Of a stretch of 64,000 nucleotides of DNA, positions 23,901 through 32,826 are shown piece after piece. The position numbers were made by a program, and so were the translations under genes. The stretch lies in contig NZ_BAABWG010000002.1 of NCBI RefSeq assembly GCF_040372165.1, forward strand, positions 620,001-684,000. The letters are read 5' to 3'. The stretch is from Hydrogenophaga sp040372165 (GTDB lineage: Bacteria; Pseudomonadota; Gammaproteobacteria; Burkholderiales; Burkholderiaceae_C). Under the pieces are notes generated by a model. It was not told the origin of the DNA. It worked only from the letters and a program-made list of their open reading frames with translations, and ran no database searches. Each line of letters starts with the position of its first letter. The first letter of the stretch is position 1.

Positions 23901-24248
23901 ATGGCACACGAGTCACAAGAGGCTTACTTCGAGACTTTGCCCGCTGAGGCAAAGACACGACTTCAGCGCCTTCAGGCCAGCGTTCTGAGGCTCGTGCCGG
24001 GTGCGACGAAGTGCATCAGCTACAACATGCCGGCCTTCAGGGACAAGCGCGTTTTCTTCTACTTTGCGGCTTTCAAAAAGCACATCGGCATCTATCCGCC
24101 GGTTACCCGTGACGCAGCGTTGATACAAGAGCTTGCGCCGTTTCGTGGGCCGAAGGGAAACCTGTCGTTTCCTCTCGATCAGCCCCTGCCGGTGGAGTTG
24201 ATCGAACGTGTCATCCTTGCACTTCACAGGGAGTACGAGAACCAATGA
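23901..24248 (+). CDS. DUF1801 (YdhG-like) protein
   Basis: This 115-residue protein shows the DUF1801 pattern: EAYFETLPAEAKTRLQRLQ, then CISYNMPAFRDKRVFFYFA, and GPKGNLSFPLDQPLPVELI. The family has a small alpha/beta fold of unconfirmed role and is widespread in accessory DNA. A GGGAGAG ribosome-binding site precedes ATG 23901. It lies 49 bases before the RsgA-like gene. A second, more divergent DUF1801 protein is encoded at 26032. Confidence 0.82.
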   Translation: MAHESQEAYFETLPAEAKTRLQRLQASVLRLVPGATKCISYNMPAFRDKRVFFYFAAFKKHIGIYPPVTRDAALIQELAPFRGPKGNLSFPLDQPLPVELIERVILALHREYENQ

Positions 24249-24297
24249 CAACGTCTCTTCCTGCGCCACACTGCGCCTGGATGGAAAATACCAGACC

Positions 24298-25365
24298 ATG
24301 AATCAACATTGTGATTTGAGTGGACTCGGCTGGGACGACTGGTTTGCTCAGCGGGCAGACTGCAAGCTGCCGGACACTGTCGCCCGCGTTGTGGCGGTCG
24401 ACCGGGATCAATGGTTGCTCTCGGATGAGAAAGGGAGTTTCCGGGCTGGGCTGGCTGGACGCTATTGGCACCATCACCACCTGAATCAGGAGCTGCCGTG
24501 CGTGGGCGACTGGGTTTGTGTGGAGAAGCAGCCCGGCGATGACTTCGGCGTGATCCATGCACTTCTGGAACGCAAGACTTCTCTGCGCCGGAAGGCGGCG
24601 GGCGGCACGGTGGCCTATCAGATGATCGCGGCGAATGTGGATGTCGTGCTCATCGTGCAGTCTTGCCATTTCGATTTCAACCCGAAACGCCTGGAGCGCT
24701 ACCTCGTCATGGTGACGGAAGGTGGGGCCGAGCCCTGCGTTCTGCTGACCAAGACAGACCTGGTGAGCACTGAAGTACTGGCCGCTCAGATATCGGAGAT
24801 CCAGTCCATCGGTATCGACGCGCCCATCTTGCCCTTGAGCAACGTCACCGGGGACGGCGTGGGAGACATCAGACGCATGCTGCAGCCAGGAAAGACCTAT
24901 TGCTTTGTCGGTTCGTCAGGTGTCGGGAAGAGTACCCTGATCAATCAGTTGCTGGGTCATGAGCGGGCAGAAACGAGGGCAGTCAGCGGGACGGGCGAAG
25001 GGCGTCATACGACTGTTCGCCGTGAGCTGATATGCCTCGACGGCGGCGCGTTGGTGATCGACAACCCAGGCATGCGCGAGTTCGGCATTGTCGGCGCGGA
25101 AAGCGGCATGGAGAGCAGCTACTCAGGCATCTCTGCTCTCGCATCCCGTTGCCGTTATCAGGATTGCAGCCACACTGCAGAGCCTGGTTGCGCCGTCAGG
25201 GCAGCGATAGAAGCCGGAGAGATCAGCCAGGAATCTCTTGAGAGCTTTCTCAAGCTCAGAGACGAGATGGCATTCAACGACCTGTCCTATGCCGAGAAGC
25301 GGAGAAAGGATCGGGATTTTGGTCGTTACATCAAGTCTGCAAAGAAGGATTTGCGCAAGCAGTAG
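24298..25365 (+). CDS. RsgA-like ribosome small subunit GTPase
   Basis: This 355-residue protein is a circularly permuted GTPase: an OB-like N-terminal domain (about 20-95), G4 TKTD, then P-loop GSSGVGKSTL and G3 DNPGMRE, followed by a zinc-binding domain with CRYQDCSHTAEPGC. RsgA assists late 30S subunit maturation. The protein lies among accessory cassette-like genes and is followed by an unrelated membrane protein, not in the usual housekeeping context, so it is probably an additional paralogue (inference). All catalytic motifs appear intact. ATG 24298 follows the upstream gene by 49 bases. Confidence 0.9.
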   Translation: MNQHCDLSGLGWDDWFAQRADCKLPDTVARVVAVDRDQWLLSDEKGSFRAGLAGRYWHHHHLNQELPCVGDWVCVEKQPGDDFGVIHALLERKTSLRRKAAGGTVAYQMIAANVDVVLIVQSCHFDFNPKRLERYLVMVTEGGAEPCVLLTKTDLVSTEVLAAQISEIQSIGIDAPILPLSNVTGDGVGDIRRMLQPGKTYCFVGSSGVGKSTLINQLLGHERAETRAVSGTGEGRHTTVRRELICLDGGALVIDNPGMREFGIVGAESGMESSYSGISALASRCRYQDCSHTAEPGCAVRAAIEAGEISQESLESFLKLRDEMAFNDLSYAEKRRKDRDFGRYIKSAKKDLRKQ

Positions 25366-25554
25366 ACAGGCAGCTGTGAATCGGACGGCAGCTGTGATTC
25401 GAAGAGGCGCTCAACCCTGTCTTGCACGCCCGCCGGCACAGCCGCTTGCCGGCGCTGTTTGATGTACAAAGACTCTTCTGGCGACGCACTGGCATTCGGA
25501 GGCCATCACGTCAATGCGTGAGATATGCAAACAAACTGATAGGAGGTTTTCTCT

Positions 25555-26016
25555 ATGGCGATGAAGTACGGTCGAGCGCTGTCTGCGCTGGTTCTGGTCC
25601 AGTTTGCGTTGACGGTGATTCACCATCTGTATGGAGAGTTCTTTCTCTATCAAGATGGAACGAGGTTGCACATCGCGATCTTTGCCCCGCTGGCGCTGCT
25701 TCTGACGTTCGCGCCGTTGTGGCTGCACAAGAGCAAAACTGGGACGGTGATGTTCACGGTCTGGTCAGTTCTTCTTTGGGTGCTGCTGGTTGGTGTCTAC
25801 GAAGGGTTCTGGAATCATGCTGCTTTGAATGTGGTGAGCCTCCTTGGCCTGGACAATGGCATGAGCTGGGCTTTTGTTCGGCTGACCCCTGGGGACGCGA
25901 TATTTGAATCGACTGGTGCTGCCCAGTTTGTCGTGGCCTGTGCGCTGCTGGGTGTGCTTTTCGCAGGGCATTCCAGACGTTCGGCGAGGCATGCCGCAGC
26001 GCCGGCGAAGCAGTGA
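25555..26016 (+). CDS. Hypothetical four-helix membrane protein
   Basis: This 153-residue protein has hydrophobic segments at about 8-28, 40-56, 65-82 and 117-137, with His-rich HHLYGEFFLYQDG between the first two. A strong ribosome-binding site AGGAGG lies 7-12 bases upstream of ATG 25555. It is 188 bases after the RsgA-like gene and 15 before a DUF1801 gene. No family recognised. Confidence 0.68.
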   Translation: MAMKYGRALSALVLVQFALTVIHHLYGEFFLYQDGTRLHIAIFAPLALLLTFAPLWLHKSKTGTVMFTVWSVLLWVLLVGVYEGFWNHAALNVVSLLGLDNGMSWAFVRLTPGDAIFESTGAAQFVVACALLGVLFAGHSRRSARHAAAPAKQ

Positions 26017-26031
26017 ATCCTGCCGACGCCG

Positions 26032-26523
26032 GTGCGGTTCCGGGCTCTTGCCCGTGGTCTTGCCTTTGCTGGCTTTGAGGAGCGGTTCGACGGCGTGAAG
26101 AAGGACGGACAACCCATTCAACATCCGGGTGTTCAGGCCCGGTTTGACGCGTATCCACCAGCCGCTCGTGAGCGCATGATGGCCTTGCGTGAGCTGGTTC
26201 TTCGCACGGCGGCGTCGACGCCTGGTGTGGGAGAGATGGAAGAAACGCTGAAGTGGGGCGAGCCAGCCTATGTCACGGTGTGTGGTAGCGGCAGCACGGT
26301 GAGGATGGACTGGAAGGCCAGCCAGCCGAACGAGTACGCGCTGTATTTCCACTGCCAGACGACGCTGGTGGATACATTCAGGTCGCTGTTTCCCGGTACG
26401 TTTCGCTTTGATGGCCATCGGGCTGTGGTGCTGGCGCTGGACACGGACTTGCCGGTGGATGAGTTGACCGTGTGCATCGAGGCGGCGCTGACCTATCACC
26501 TCAAGAAGAAGAGCAGGACGTAG
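26032..26523 (+). CDS. DUF1801 domain-containing protein
   Basis: This 163-residue protein contains the DUF1801 core in its C-terminal two thirds: RFDAYPPAARERMMALRELV, MEETLKWGEPAYVT, then YALYFHCQTTLVDTFRSLFP and a closing AALTYHLKKK. GTG 26032 is the assigned start; the first 30 residues are not conserved and the true start may be internal. It follows a membrane-protein gene by 15 bases. Role unknown. Confidence 0.75.
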   Translation: MRFRALARGLAFAGFEERFDGVKKDGQPIQHPGVQARFDAYPPAARERMMALRELVLRTAASTPGVGEMEETLKWGEPAYVTVCGSGSTVRMDWKASQPNEYALYFHCQTTLVDTFRSLFPGTFRFDGHRAVVLALDTDLPVDELTVCIEAALTYHLKKKSRT

Positions 26524-26701
26524 TGGGCAGTGGGTTCAGCGCGAGCCCCATCCCTGATTCTGGGGACGCTGTCTGTGCATGCGGTTCCCCTGCCGCTCTG
26601 TCTGACTCAGAATGGAGACATGCGCGGCGCGGCCGGCAACCGGGAGCTGGCTGACAGGGCCGAGGTTCATTCCTCCGGGAGAGCAAGAGAGGCGTTTCCC
26701 C

Positions 26702-27523
26702 GTGGCGACATCGACACAATGGCAACTCGACCAGGGAGCGGCGCAGCGCTACGAGCGCATTCTGGTCGCTTCCATTCTCGGGCCGGCTGCACGTGCCCTG
26801 GTGGATTGTGCAGCCCTGGGTGATGGCGAATCTGTGCTGGACGTCGGCTGTGGCACAGGAGCTGCCACACGCATGGCGGCAGGCCTCGTGGGTGCACAAG
26901 CCAGAGTGGTGGGGGTGGACATCAATGCCGGCATGCTGGCGGTGGCGCAGTCGCTGCAGCCGGACGGCGCATCCGCGGCCAGCATTGGCTGGGTGGAGCG
27001 CAATGCGGTGGATCTTGCCTCGCTCGGTGAGACGTTCGACGTGGTGCTGTGCGCGCAGACATTGCAGTTTCTGCCTGAGCGCGAGGAAGCCCTGACTGCC
27101 ATGTATGGCGCACTCAAGCCCGGTGGGCGTGCCGTCCTGAGCTTCTGGGGTGGGCTGGAGAGCAACCCCTACTTTGACGCGCTGGTTCGCGCCATGGACC
27201 GGCATGTCGGCGCTGAAGCGGCAGACGGTTTGCGGGCAGCGTTTCGGCTGCCGGATGCGTCGGCGGTGACGGCGCCGATGAAGGCCATCGGGTTCCGCCA
27301 TGTGCTGACGGTCTCGCGAAGGCTCGATCTGGCCCTGCCCCCGCCAGACAGCTTTGTTCCCCTGCATGTGAGTGCCACACCCATGGCCGCTGCTTTTTCC
27401 CGAGCGGACGAGAGTGCGCGGCAAGCTGTGGTGCGCGATGTGCAGGAGCAGCTCGCCTCATGCAAGTCGCGGGATGGCCTGAAGGTGCCGTTTCGTACGC
27501 ACGTGGTCACCGGATTTCGGTAG
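26702..27523 (+). CDS. Class I SAM-dependent methyltransferase
   Basis: This 273-residue protein has SAM motif I SVLDVGCGTGAATRMAA (about 44-60), an acidic loop VVGVDINAGMLAVAQ, motif IV VVLCAQTLQFLPE and post-motif GGRAVLSFWGG. It resembles UbiE/small-molecule methyltransferases, but the substrate cannot be assigned. GTG 26702 (ATSTQWQLDQGAAQRYE) was chosen because it gives the usual short lead before the helical cap and has AGAGAGG upstream; ATG 26612 would add 30 unconserved residues. It marks the end of the accessory run. Confidence 0.85.
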   Translation: MATSTQWQLDQGAAQRYERILVASILGPAARALVDCAALGDGESVLDVGCGTGAATRMAAGLVGAQARVVGVDINAGMLAVAQSLQPDGASAASIGWVERNAVDLASLGETFDVVLCAQTLQFLPEREEALTAMYGALKPGGRAVLSFWGGLESNPYFDALVRAMDRHVGAEAADGLRAAFRLPDASAVTAPMKAIGFRHVLTVSRRLDLALPPPDSFVPLHVSATPMAAAFSRADESARQAVVRDVQEQLASCKSRDGLKVPFRTHVVTGFR

Positions 27524-27903
27524 GCCGGCTGTCAGTGCGCGGGCGGGTGCGGGTGAAGGCGCACGCAAAGGTTGAAGGTGGGGGTGTGGGTGTCTTTATC
27601 TCCCCCCCTATGCGTGGCATTTTCTCCCGCAAACCGGACCCAAGGCACGCAGGGCTTTGTACCCAGCTGTGCTTAAGTTATTCATAGCATGCTGGCCAGG
27701 CTGGCGGTGTACCGCTTGGGGGTACAAAGGTATTGCTGCAAGCCCCGGAAGTGGTCTGAAAAGAGGGCAAAGGATCACGGAAAGCATCTGAAAGGCCTCG
27801 TTTTTGGCCTGTTATTCAAGTCATTGCCTTGTCGTGACGAATGAATACTTTGGAGGTGCGGAACTGGATCGTACCGCTACAAATTCATTCCAACGAGGCA
27901 AGC
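27524..27903. other. 380-base intergenic region
   Basis: No gene is supported here. It holds a small inverted repeat GTACC (27709-27713) / GGTAC (27721-27725) and must contain the promoter of the chemoreceptor gene, but I see no convincing sigma-28 or sigma-70 boxes. Confidence 0.5.
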
Positions 27904-29970
27904 ATGAGAACGAATCTGCCGGTGACTCAACGGGAGCATTTGCTCCACCCTGATACCACGCTGGTGTCTGTGACCGACCCCAAAGGACGCATCGTCTACT
28001 GCAACCCGGCATTTGCCGAGGCCAGCGGGTTTGACGAGACGGAGCTGCTGGGGCAACCGCACAACCTGGTGCGCCACCCGGACATGCCTGAAGAGGCCTT
28101 CAGGGACCTGTGGCACACCATTGGCTCCGGAAAGCCCTGGTCTGGTCTGGTGAAAAACCGGCGCAAGAACGGCGATTACTATTGGGTACTGGCCAACGCC
28201 ACACCCATGCGTTCCGACGGCGAAGTGGTGGGCTACCTCTCGGTGCGAACCACGCCGGCGCGCGAGCAGGTGGAGGCGTCGGAAGCCCTGTATGCCACGA
28301 TGCGCGAGCAGGAAGCGGAGGGCAAACTGTCCATTGGACTGCTGGCCGGAGAAGTGGTGGGCAAAGGGCCAGTGGCCCGCGTGTTGCGCTTTCTGAAAAG
28401 AGCCCCCGCGAGGCTGGGTTGGGGTGGTGCCTTGTGGATGCTCACCGTTGCAAGTCTGATTGCCCTGGCGCGGGTGGCAGAAGAGCCACTGGTGCTGTGG
28501 GCGGCGGCGGCCATGGCCGGCGTGGCGTTGGCGGTGTTCCGGCATCTGGAGGCGCGTCCCTATCGGCGCGTGCTCGAAGACACATTGCAGCTGGCTGCCG
28601 GTGATCTGGTGCACAACGTTCGCAAGGATGGCACGGGCCTGTCTGCGGACATTGGTGTGGCGCTGTCGCAGCTGGCAGTGAACCTGCGCTCGGTCACAGG
28701 CGATATCCGTACCGAGGCCATGAGTGTGCAAGGCGGAGCGGAAGAAATTGCGGCTGGCAATGAAGACCTGTCAGCCCGCACGGAGGCGCAGGCGGCCAAC
28801 CTGCAGCAGACGGCTGCCTCCATGGAAGAGATCAACGGCACGATCAAGCACAGCGCCGCGTCTGCCAGCGAAGGCGCACGTCTTGCCACGCAGGCGGTGG
28901 ATGCGGCAAAACGATGCAGTGAAGGCGTGGAAGGCGTGGTGGACGCGATGTCCGGCATCAATGAATCATCGCGTCGCATCGGCGAGATCATTGGTGTGAT
29001 CGAGGGCATTGCGTTTCAGACCAACATCCTGGCGCTCAATGCTGCGGTGGAGGCTGCCCGCGCAGGCGAGCAGGGCCGGGGCTTTGCGGTGGTGGCCGGA
29101 GAGGTTCGCACGCTGGCGCAGCGCACGACAGCGGCTGCGCGTGAAGTCAAGTCGCTGGTGGAGGACTCGGTCGGGCGTGCAGCGGCGGGGCAGGACCAGA
29201 CCCAGCTGGCCAAGGAGCGTATGTCCGAGGCGGTGGGGGTGGTCTCGCAGGTGAGCCAGTTGCTCAGTCAGATTGATGTGGCGGCCAACGAGCAACGCAT
29301 GGGGGTCTCGCAAGTCAACACAGCGGTGGCTGAGCTTGACTCCATCACGCAGCAGAATGCAGCCATGGTCGAGCAGCTGGCAGCCGCAGCACGAACGCTG
29401 CGTCAGCAGGTGGAGGTGGTGGACAAGAGCACCAGTGTGTTCCGCCTGAAGCAGGGGGGCAGGACGGTGGCTGAAGTGGATGCGGTGAAGCTGCGACGCG
29501 ACGCCAGGGATGCGGGCGCGCGCGCAGAGAAACCCTTTGAGCTGAGCGACGCCATCGAGTCCCATGTTCAGTGGAAAGCCAGGCTGCGCAACGCGGCTGC
29601 GCATGGTTCGGAGCTGGACCCGAAGACGATCTCGCGCGACGACTGCTGTGCACTGGGCAAGTGGCTCCATGGCGATGGCCGTGCGCGCTGGGGAGGCTTG
29701 CCCCAGTTCACGGCACTGGTGGAGCAACACGCCAGCTTTCACAAGGAGGCGGGCCGGGTGGCTGGCCTGGTGATGAGCGGCGACAAAGATGGCGCCATGC
29801 AGGCACTGGCCAATGGCTCGGTGTACGCCAAGGCGACGCAGAGCACACTGCTGGCCATCACGGCTTTGCAGAATGCGCAAGGCGCAGTCAGCAGCAGCGC
29901 CACGGCGCGGCCGGCGGCGGAGACCAAAGCGACGCGCGAGTCGGCAGAGGACGACTGGGTCGCTATCTGA
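27904..29970 (+). CDS. Aer-like methyl-accepting chemotaxis protein with PAS and CZB domains
   Basis: This 688-residue chemoreceptor has an N-terminal PAS domain (about 10-115: LVSVTDPKGRIVYCNPAF, then LVRHPDMPEEAFRDLW), two close membrane helices (about 170-215), a cytoplasmic signalling domain with hairpin tip GIAFQTNILALNAAVEAARA (about 370-390), and a C-terminal CZB zinc-binding domain with CCALGKWLHG and FTALVEQHASFHKEAG. PAS plus MCP indicates Aer-type redox or energy taxis; CZB domains can sense zinc or hypochlorous acid. ATG 27904 (MRTNLPVTQREH) fits the Aer family start better than ATG 27841. Confidence 0.93.
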   Translation: MRTNLPVTQREHLLHPDTTLVSVTDPKGRIVYCNPAFAEASGFDETELLGQPHNLVRHPDMPEEAFRDLWHTIGSGKPWSGLVKNRRKNGDYYWVLANATPMRSDGEVVGYLSVRTTPAREQVEASEALYATMREQEAEGKLSIGLLAGEVVGKGPVARVLRFLKRAPARLGWGGALWMLTVASLIALARVAEEPLVLWAAAAMAGVALAVFRHLEARPYRRVLEDTLQLAAGDLVHNVRKDGTGLSADIGVALSQLAVNLRSVTGDIRTEAMSVQGGAEEIAAGNEDLSARTEAQAANLQQTAASMEEINGTIKHSAASASEGARLATQAVDAAKRCSEGVEGVVDAMSGINESSRRIGEIIGVIEGIAFQTNILALNAAVEAARAGEQGRGFAVVAGEVRTLAQRTTAAAREVKSLVEDSVGRAAAGQDQTQLAKERMSEAVGVVSQVSQLLSQIDVAANEQRMGVSQVNTAVAELDSITQQNAAMVEQLAAAARTLRQQVEVVDKSTSVFRLKQGGRTVAEVDAVKLRRDARDAGARAEKPFELSDAIESHVQWKARLRNAAAHGSELDPKTISRDDCCALGKWLHGDGRARWGGLPQFTALVEQHASFHKEAGRVAGLVMSGDKDGAMQALANGSVYAKATQSTLLAITALQNAQGAVSSSATARPAAETKATRESAEDDWVAI

Positions 29971-30072
29971 GCACGTCGTTTGCCTGCAACAGCCAGTCCG
30001 TAAAATGACTGGCTGTTCGCGCTCGTCCTGAGCGCACACGCGCCCACCCAAAACACAAACGGAGGAATGCCG

Positions 30073-30966
30073 ATGTCGGCAGAGATGGAGGAGCTGTACC
30101 GCGCTGCGGTCGGCGAGAAAAAGGCCGAGTACTACGTGCCGAGGTTCCTGGCCTTTGACGATGCCGGCAAGGGCTCGATCGGCTGGCACTGGCCAGCGTT
30201 TTTTGTGACGTTCGGGTGGCTGCTGTGGCGGCGCATGTGGGCTGTTGCCGGTCTGTATTTCGTTGTGCCCAGCATCATCATGTTCGGCATGCAGATGGCT
30301 GCACCGTTTTTCATCGTCGACAACCCCGAGTCGGCCTTGATATCGCTTGGCATTTTCTTCCTGCTTTTCATGCTGGTGATGTGGCTGGTGCCGCCGCTGT
30401 TCGCGGTGAGGGTGTACCACGGGCACACCAAAGAGCGCATCAAGGAGCTCAAGGCCAAGCGTCACCGCAAGGGGCTGGACACCAGCCATTCGGCACTGGT
30501 GGCAGCCCTGGAAGAACAGCCACACGTATCCAAGCTGGCTCTGTGGCTTTATCTGATCTTGTTCGTCGGCGTGGCTGGTCTGGGCGTGCTGGCTGCCGTC
30601 GCTGTTCCTGCCTATCAGCAATACGCCTTGCGGGCAAAAGTCACCACGGGCTACATGGAGGCGCAAATGAGGCTTATCCCGCATTCGGGCCAGCACATGG
30701 ACGAGGTGCCCTGGGATACGCTGGACGATACGCCTTCGTCGAATGCCACCGCAAAGCCCGCAGGTCGCCTGAGGGTGGACCACAAGGTACACAGCGTTTA
30801 CCTCACGTTTGACAAGAGTGAGGCGAGCCAGGTGAGCGAAGCGCAGCTCAAGTTCGAGCCGGTGGTGGGTGACGACGGCATCATCCTGGGCTGGACTTGC
30901 AGCAGTCCTGACATCGAGGACCGATATCTGCCCAAGCAGTGCCGGTCCGATGAGTACGAAGACTGA
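30073..30966 (+). CDS. DUF2628 membrane protein with pilin-like segment
   Basis: This 297-residue protein starts with a DUF2628-type part (about 1-130: YVPRFLAFDDAGKGSIGWHW, then WPAFFVTFGWLLWRRMW and membrane helices at about 58-78 and 94-114). A third hydrophobic helix (about 158-180) reads GVLAAVAVPAYQQYALRAKV, which is the N-terminal signature of type IV pilins but without the usual Glu5. A soluble C-terminal domain with two cysteines follows (CSS... QCRS). ATG 30073 is preferred over ATG 30067 because the GGAGG site at 30061 is then 7 bases away. Function unknown. Confidence 0.75.
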   Translation: MSAEMEELYRAAVGEKKAEYYVPRFLAFDDAGKGSIGWHWPAFFVTFGWLLWRRMWAVAGLYFVVPSIIMFGMQMAAPFFIVDNPESALISLGIFFLLFMLVMWLVPPLFAVRVYHGHTKERIKELKAKRHRKGLDTSHSALVAALEEQPHVSKLALWLYLILFVGVAGLGVLAAVAVPAYQQYALRAKVTTGYMEAQMRLIPHSGQHMDEVPWDTLDDTPSSNATAKPAGRLRVDHKVHSVYLTFDKSEASQVSEAQLKFEPVVGDDGIILGWTCSSPDIEDRYLPKQCRSDEYED

Positions 30967-30998
30967 TCACCACAGTGCCTGAAAGGAAGGAGGCGAGC

Positions 30999-31265
30999 GT
31001 GAGCATCGAGCTGAGCAAGGAGGCACGCAAGGAAGCCATTGCGTCCATTGAGCGCTACTTCCGCGAGAACATGGATGAGCCGATCGGCAACATTGCCGCT
31101 GGCGGGTTGCTGGGCTTTTTTCTGGAGGAGGTGGGCCCAGCTGTCTACAACCAGGCCGTCGCCGACGTTCAGGAGCGCATGCAGGCGCGCGTAGCCGATC
31201 TGGATATCGAACTCCACGAGGATGAGTTCCGGTACTGGCGCAAGTTCGACGCAGGACGCAGGTGA
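30999..31265 (+). CDS. DUF2164 family protein
   Basis: This 88-residue protein matches the DUF2164 pattern: ELSKEARKEAIASIERYFRE, then DEPIGNIAAGGLLGFFLEEV and AVYNQAVADVQERMQAR. The family is uncharacterised. GTG 30999 was chosen because AAGGAAGGAGG lies 6-15 bases upstream and the product then begins at the conserved helix. It follows the DUF2628 gene by 32 bases and may share its transcript. Confidence 0.85.
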   Translation: MSIELSKEARKEAIASIERYFRENMDEPIGNIAAGGLLGFFLEEVGPAVYNQAVADVQERMQARVADLDIELHEDEFRYWRKFDAGRR

Positions 31266-31336
31266 TGTGATCCATCACCTGTTGTATGCGCAGCAGCAGT
31301 CCTTGTCGTTGTCCCTGCTGAGCGATTGAGTCAGGC

Positions 31337-31990
31337 TCAGGGCGCCAGCCGCTCCCGCACCCAGATCATGGCTTCGCCGGAATCAGCCGTGGTCTCCTGC
31401 CGGTAACGCAGCCGGTCGTGCAGGCGGCTCTTGCGGCCTTGCCAGAACTCCCAGGCTTGCGGCTTGAGCCGGTAGCCGCCCCAGTGCGGGGGGCGTGGCG
31501 GCTTGAGCATGAACTGGGCGCCGTATTTGGCGGCGTTGGTCACGAGAACGGTCCGGCTTTCGATGACCTGGCTTTGCGGACTGGCCCAGGCGCCGATGCG
31601 GCTGTCGAGCGGGCGGCTGTGAAAGTACTCGTCGCTCTCGGCATCGCTGACTTTCTCCACCACACCTTCGATGCGAACCACGCGCTCGAGCTCCACCCAG
31701 TGAAACTGCAGCGCTGCATACGGGTTGCCAGCGAGCTCACGGCCTTTGCGACTGTCGTAATTGGTGAACCAGACAATGCCGCGAGGGTCGTAGCCCTTGA
31801 TCAGGACAACGCGGGTGCTGGGGCGCAGGTCGCTGCCAACCGTGGCCACGGTCATGGCGTTGGGTTCAGGTACTTCGGCCTTGAGCGCTTCCTTGATCCA
31901 TTGGTCGAACTGCGTGAGCGGGTCGGCGTGGGAGGCGGTTTCGTTGAGCTCGGCTTTTTCGTAGCTCTTGCGGAGTTGGGCAATGTCCAT
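31337..31990 (-). CDS. pdxH: Pyridoxamine 5'-phosphate oxidase
   Basis: This 217-residue FMN enzyme oxidises pyridoxamine or pyridoxine 5'-phosphate to pyridoxal 5'-phosphate, the last step of vitamin B6 coenzyme synthesis and salvage. Motifs are AMTVATVGSDLRPSTRVVLIK (FMN-binding start), GIVWFTNYDSRKGREL, RIEGVVEKV, SRPLDSRIGAWASPQSQ and the C-terminal RLHDRLRY signature. Length is normal. It is followed on the minus strand, 48 bases upstream, by chaC. Confidence 0.97.
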   Translation of the reverse strand: MDIAQLRKSYEKAELNETASHADPLTQFDQWIKEALKAEVPEPNAMTVATVGSDLRPSTRVVLIKGYDPRGIVWFTNYDSRKGRELAGNPYAALQFHWVELERVVRIEGVVEKVSDAESDEYFHSRPLDSRIGAWASPQSQVIESRTVLVTNAAKYGAQFMLKPPRPPHWGGYRLKPQAWEFWQGRKSRLHDRLRYRQETTADSGEAMIWVRERLAP

Positions 31991-32038
31991 GATGCGATCA
32001 GTATAGGCAGCGGTGTGGTCAGTCGGGTTTGAGCTGGG

Positions 32039-32689
32039 TCACAGGTGGTGCACCAGCCTGAGCAGCCGGGCCAGTGCACGGTCTTCAATGCCGTGACGGC
32101 GCAAGCCGTGCAGGGTCTGGCGTGCATAGTCGAGCGTGGTGCCGTAGCGGCCCTGCGCTTTGGCGAATATCTCGCGGTATTGCTCTTCGCTGAGCTCACC
32201 TGTGTAGCTCGGGCTTTTGCGCGAGAGGGTGAAGGCCAGTGCCACCACCGGCCCTTTGGCGGTTTCGGCCACCACCCACTTGGGGTCGTAGACAGGGTTG
32301 GGCATTTCGCGTTCCCACAGGGCCGGCATATGGGCTTCAACCTGATGATGGGGCAATCGCATCACCACGCCGGTGCAGCTGCCCCCAGGCATGAGGGCAA
32401 AGACCAGGCCAGGCCGTTCGTGGGTGCCGCGGTTGATTCGGCTCCACATGCTGAGTTTGCGGTGATAGCCGCGCACTTTGGCAGGGCGGTGTTCTGCTGC
32501 TTCGAACTCGGGGCGCCAGACGAGTGATGCATACCCAAACACCCAGAGATCGGGTTTGCGGCCCAGCGAGCGCCACTGGTCGAGGACGTCCTGCATCATC
32601 TGGCGACCATTGCGCCGGGCCGGATCCCAGGTGAGCGGGCGCTTGCCGGCTGGCGGAATGGGCATGTTGGGCGGAAACGGGGCTGTCAT
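32039..32689 (-). CDS. ChaC-family gamma-glutamylcyclotransferase
   Basis: This 216-residue protein has the GGCT fold signature VFGYASLVWRPEFE (substrate loop YxSL, here YASL) near residue 50 and the ChaC pattern GTHERPGLVFALMPGGSCTGV with a later YTGELSEEQY. ChaC enzymes degrade glutathione to 5-oxoproline and Cys-Gly in the cytoplasm. The catalytic Glu is expected in the helix around residue 120 (LPHHQVEAHMPALWERE). It lies upstream of pdxH on the same strand and may be co-transcribed. Confidence 0.9.
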   Translation of the reverse strand: MTAPFPPNMPIPPAGKRPLTWDPARRNGRQMMQDVLDQWRSLGRKPDLWVFGYASLVWRPEFEAAEHRPAKVRGYHRKLSMWSRINRGTHERPGLVFALMPGGSCTGVVMRLPHHQVEAHMPALWEREMPNPVYDPKWVVAETAKGPVVALAFTLSRKSPSYTGELSEEQYREIFAKAQGRYGTTLDYARQTLHGLRRHGIEDRALARLLRLVHHL

Positions 32690-32826
32690 CGATCTACAAT
32701 GCGGGTTGTTGCCGCCAAATTAAGCCAAATGATTGCCATTGAGGCGCCATGACTTGAAAGGACCTCGAGTCAGGGGTGGCGGACATATTGCCAAAGAACA
32801 CCATTCAAACACAGGAGAGTTAGCGA

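Noticed and set aside
25411..25462. Possible attC (GCTCAAC ... GTTTGAT)
   Set aside because: R'' fits the consensus, but R' does not and the palindrome is weak; the gap to the next start (about 90 bases) is not typical.
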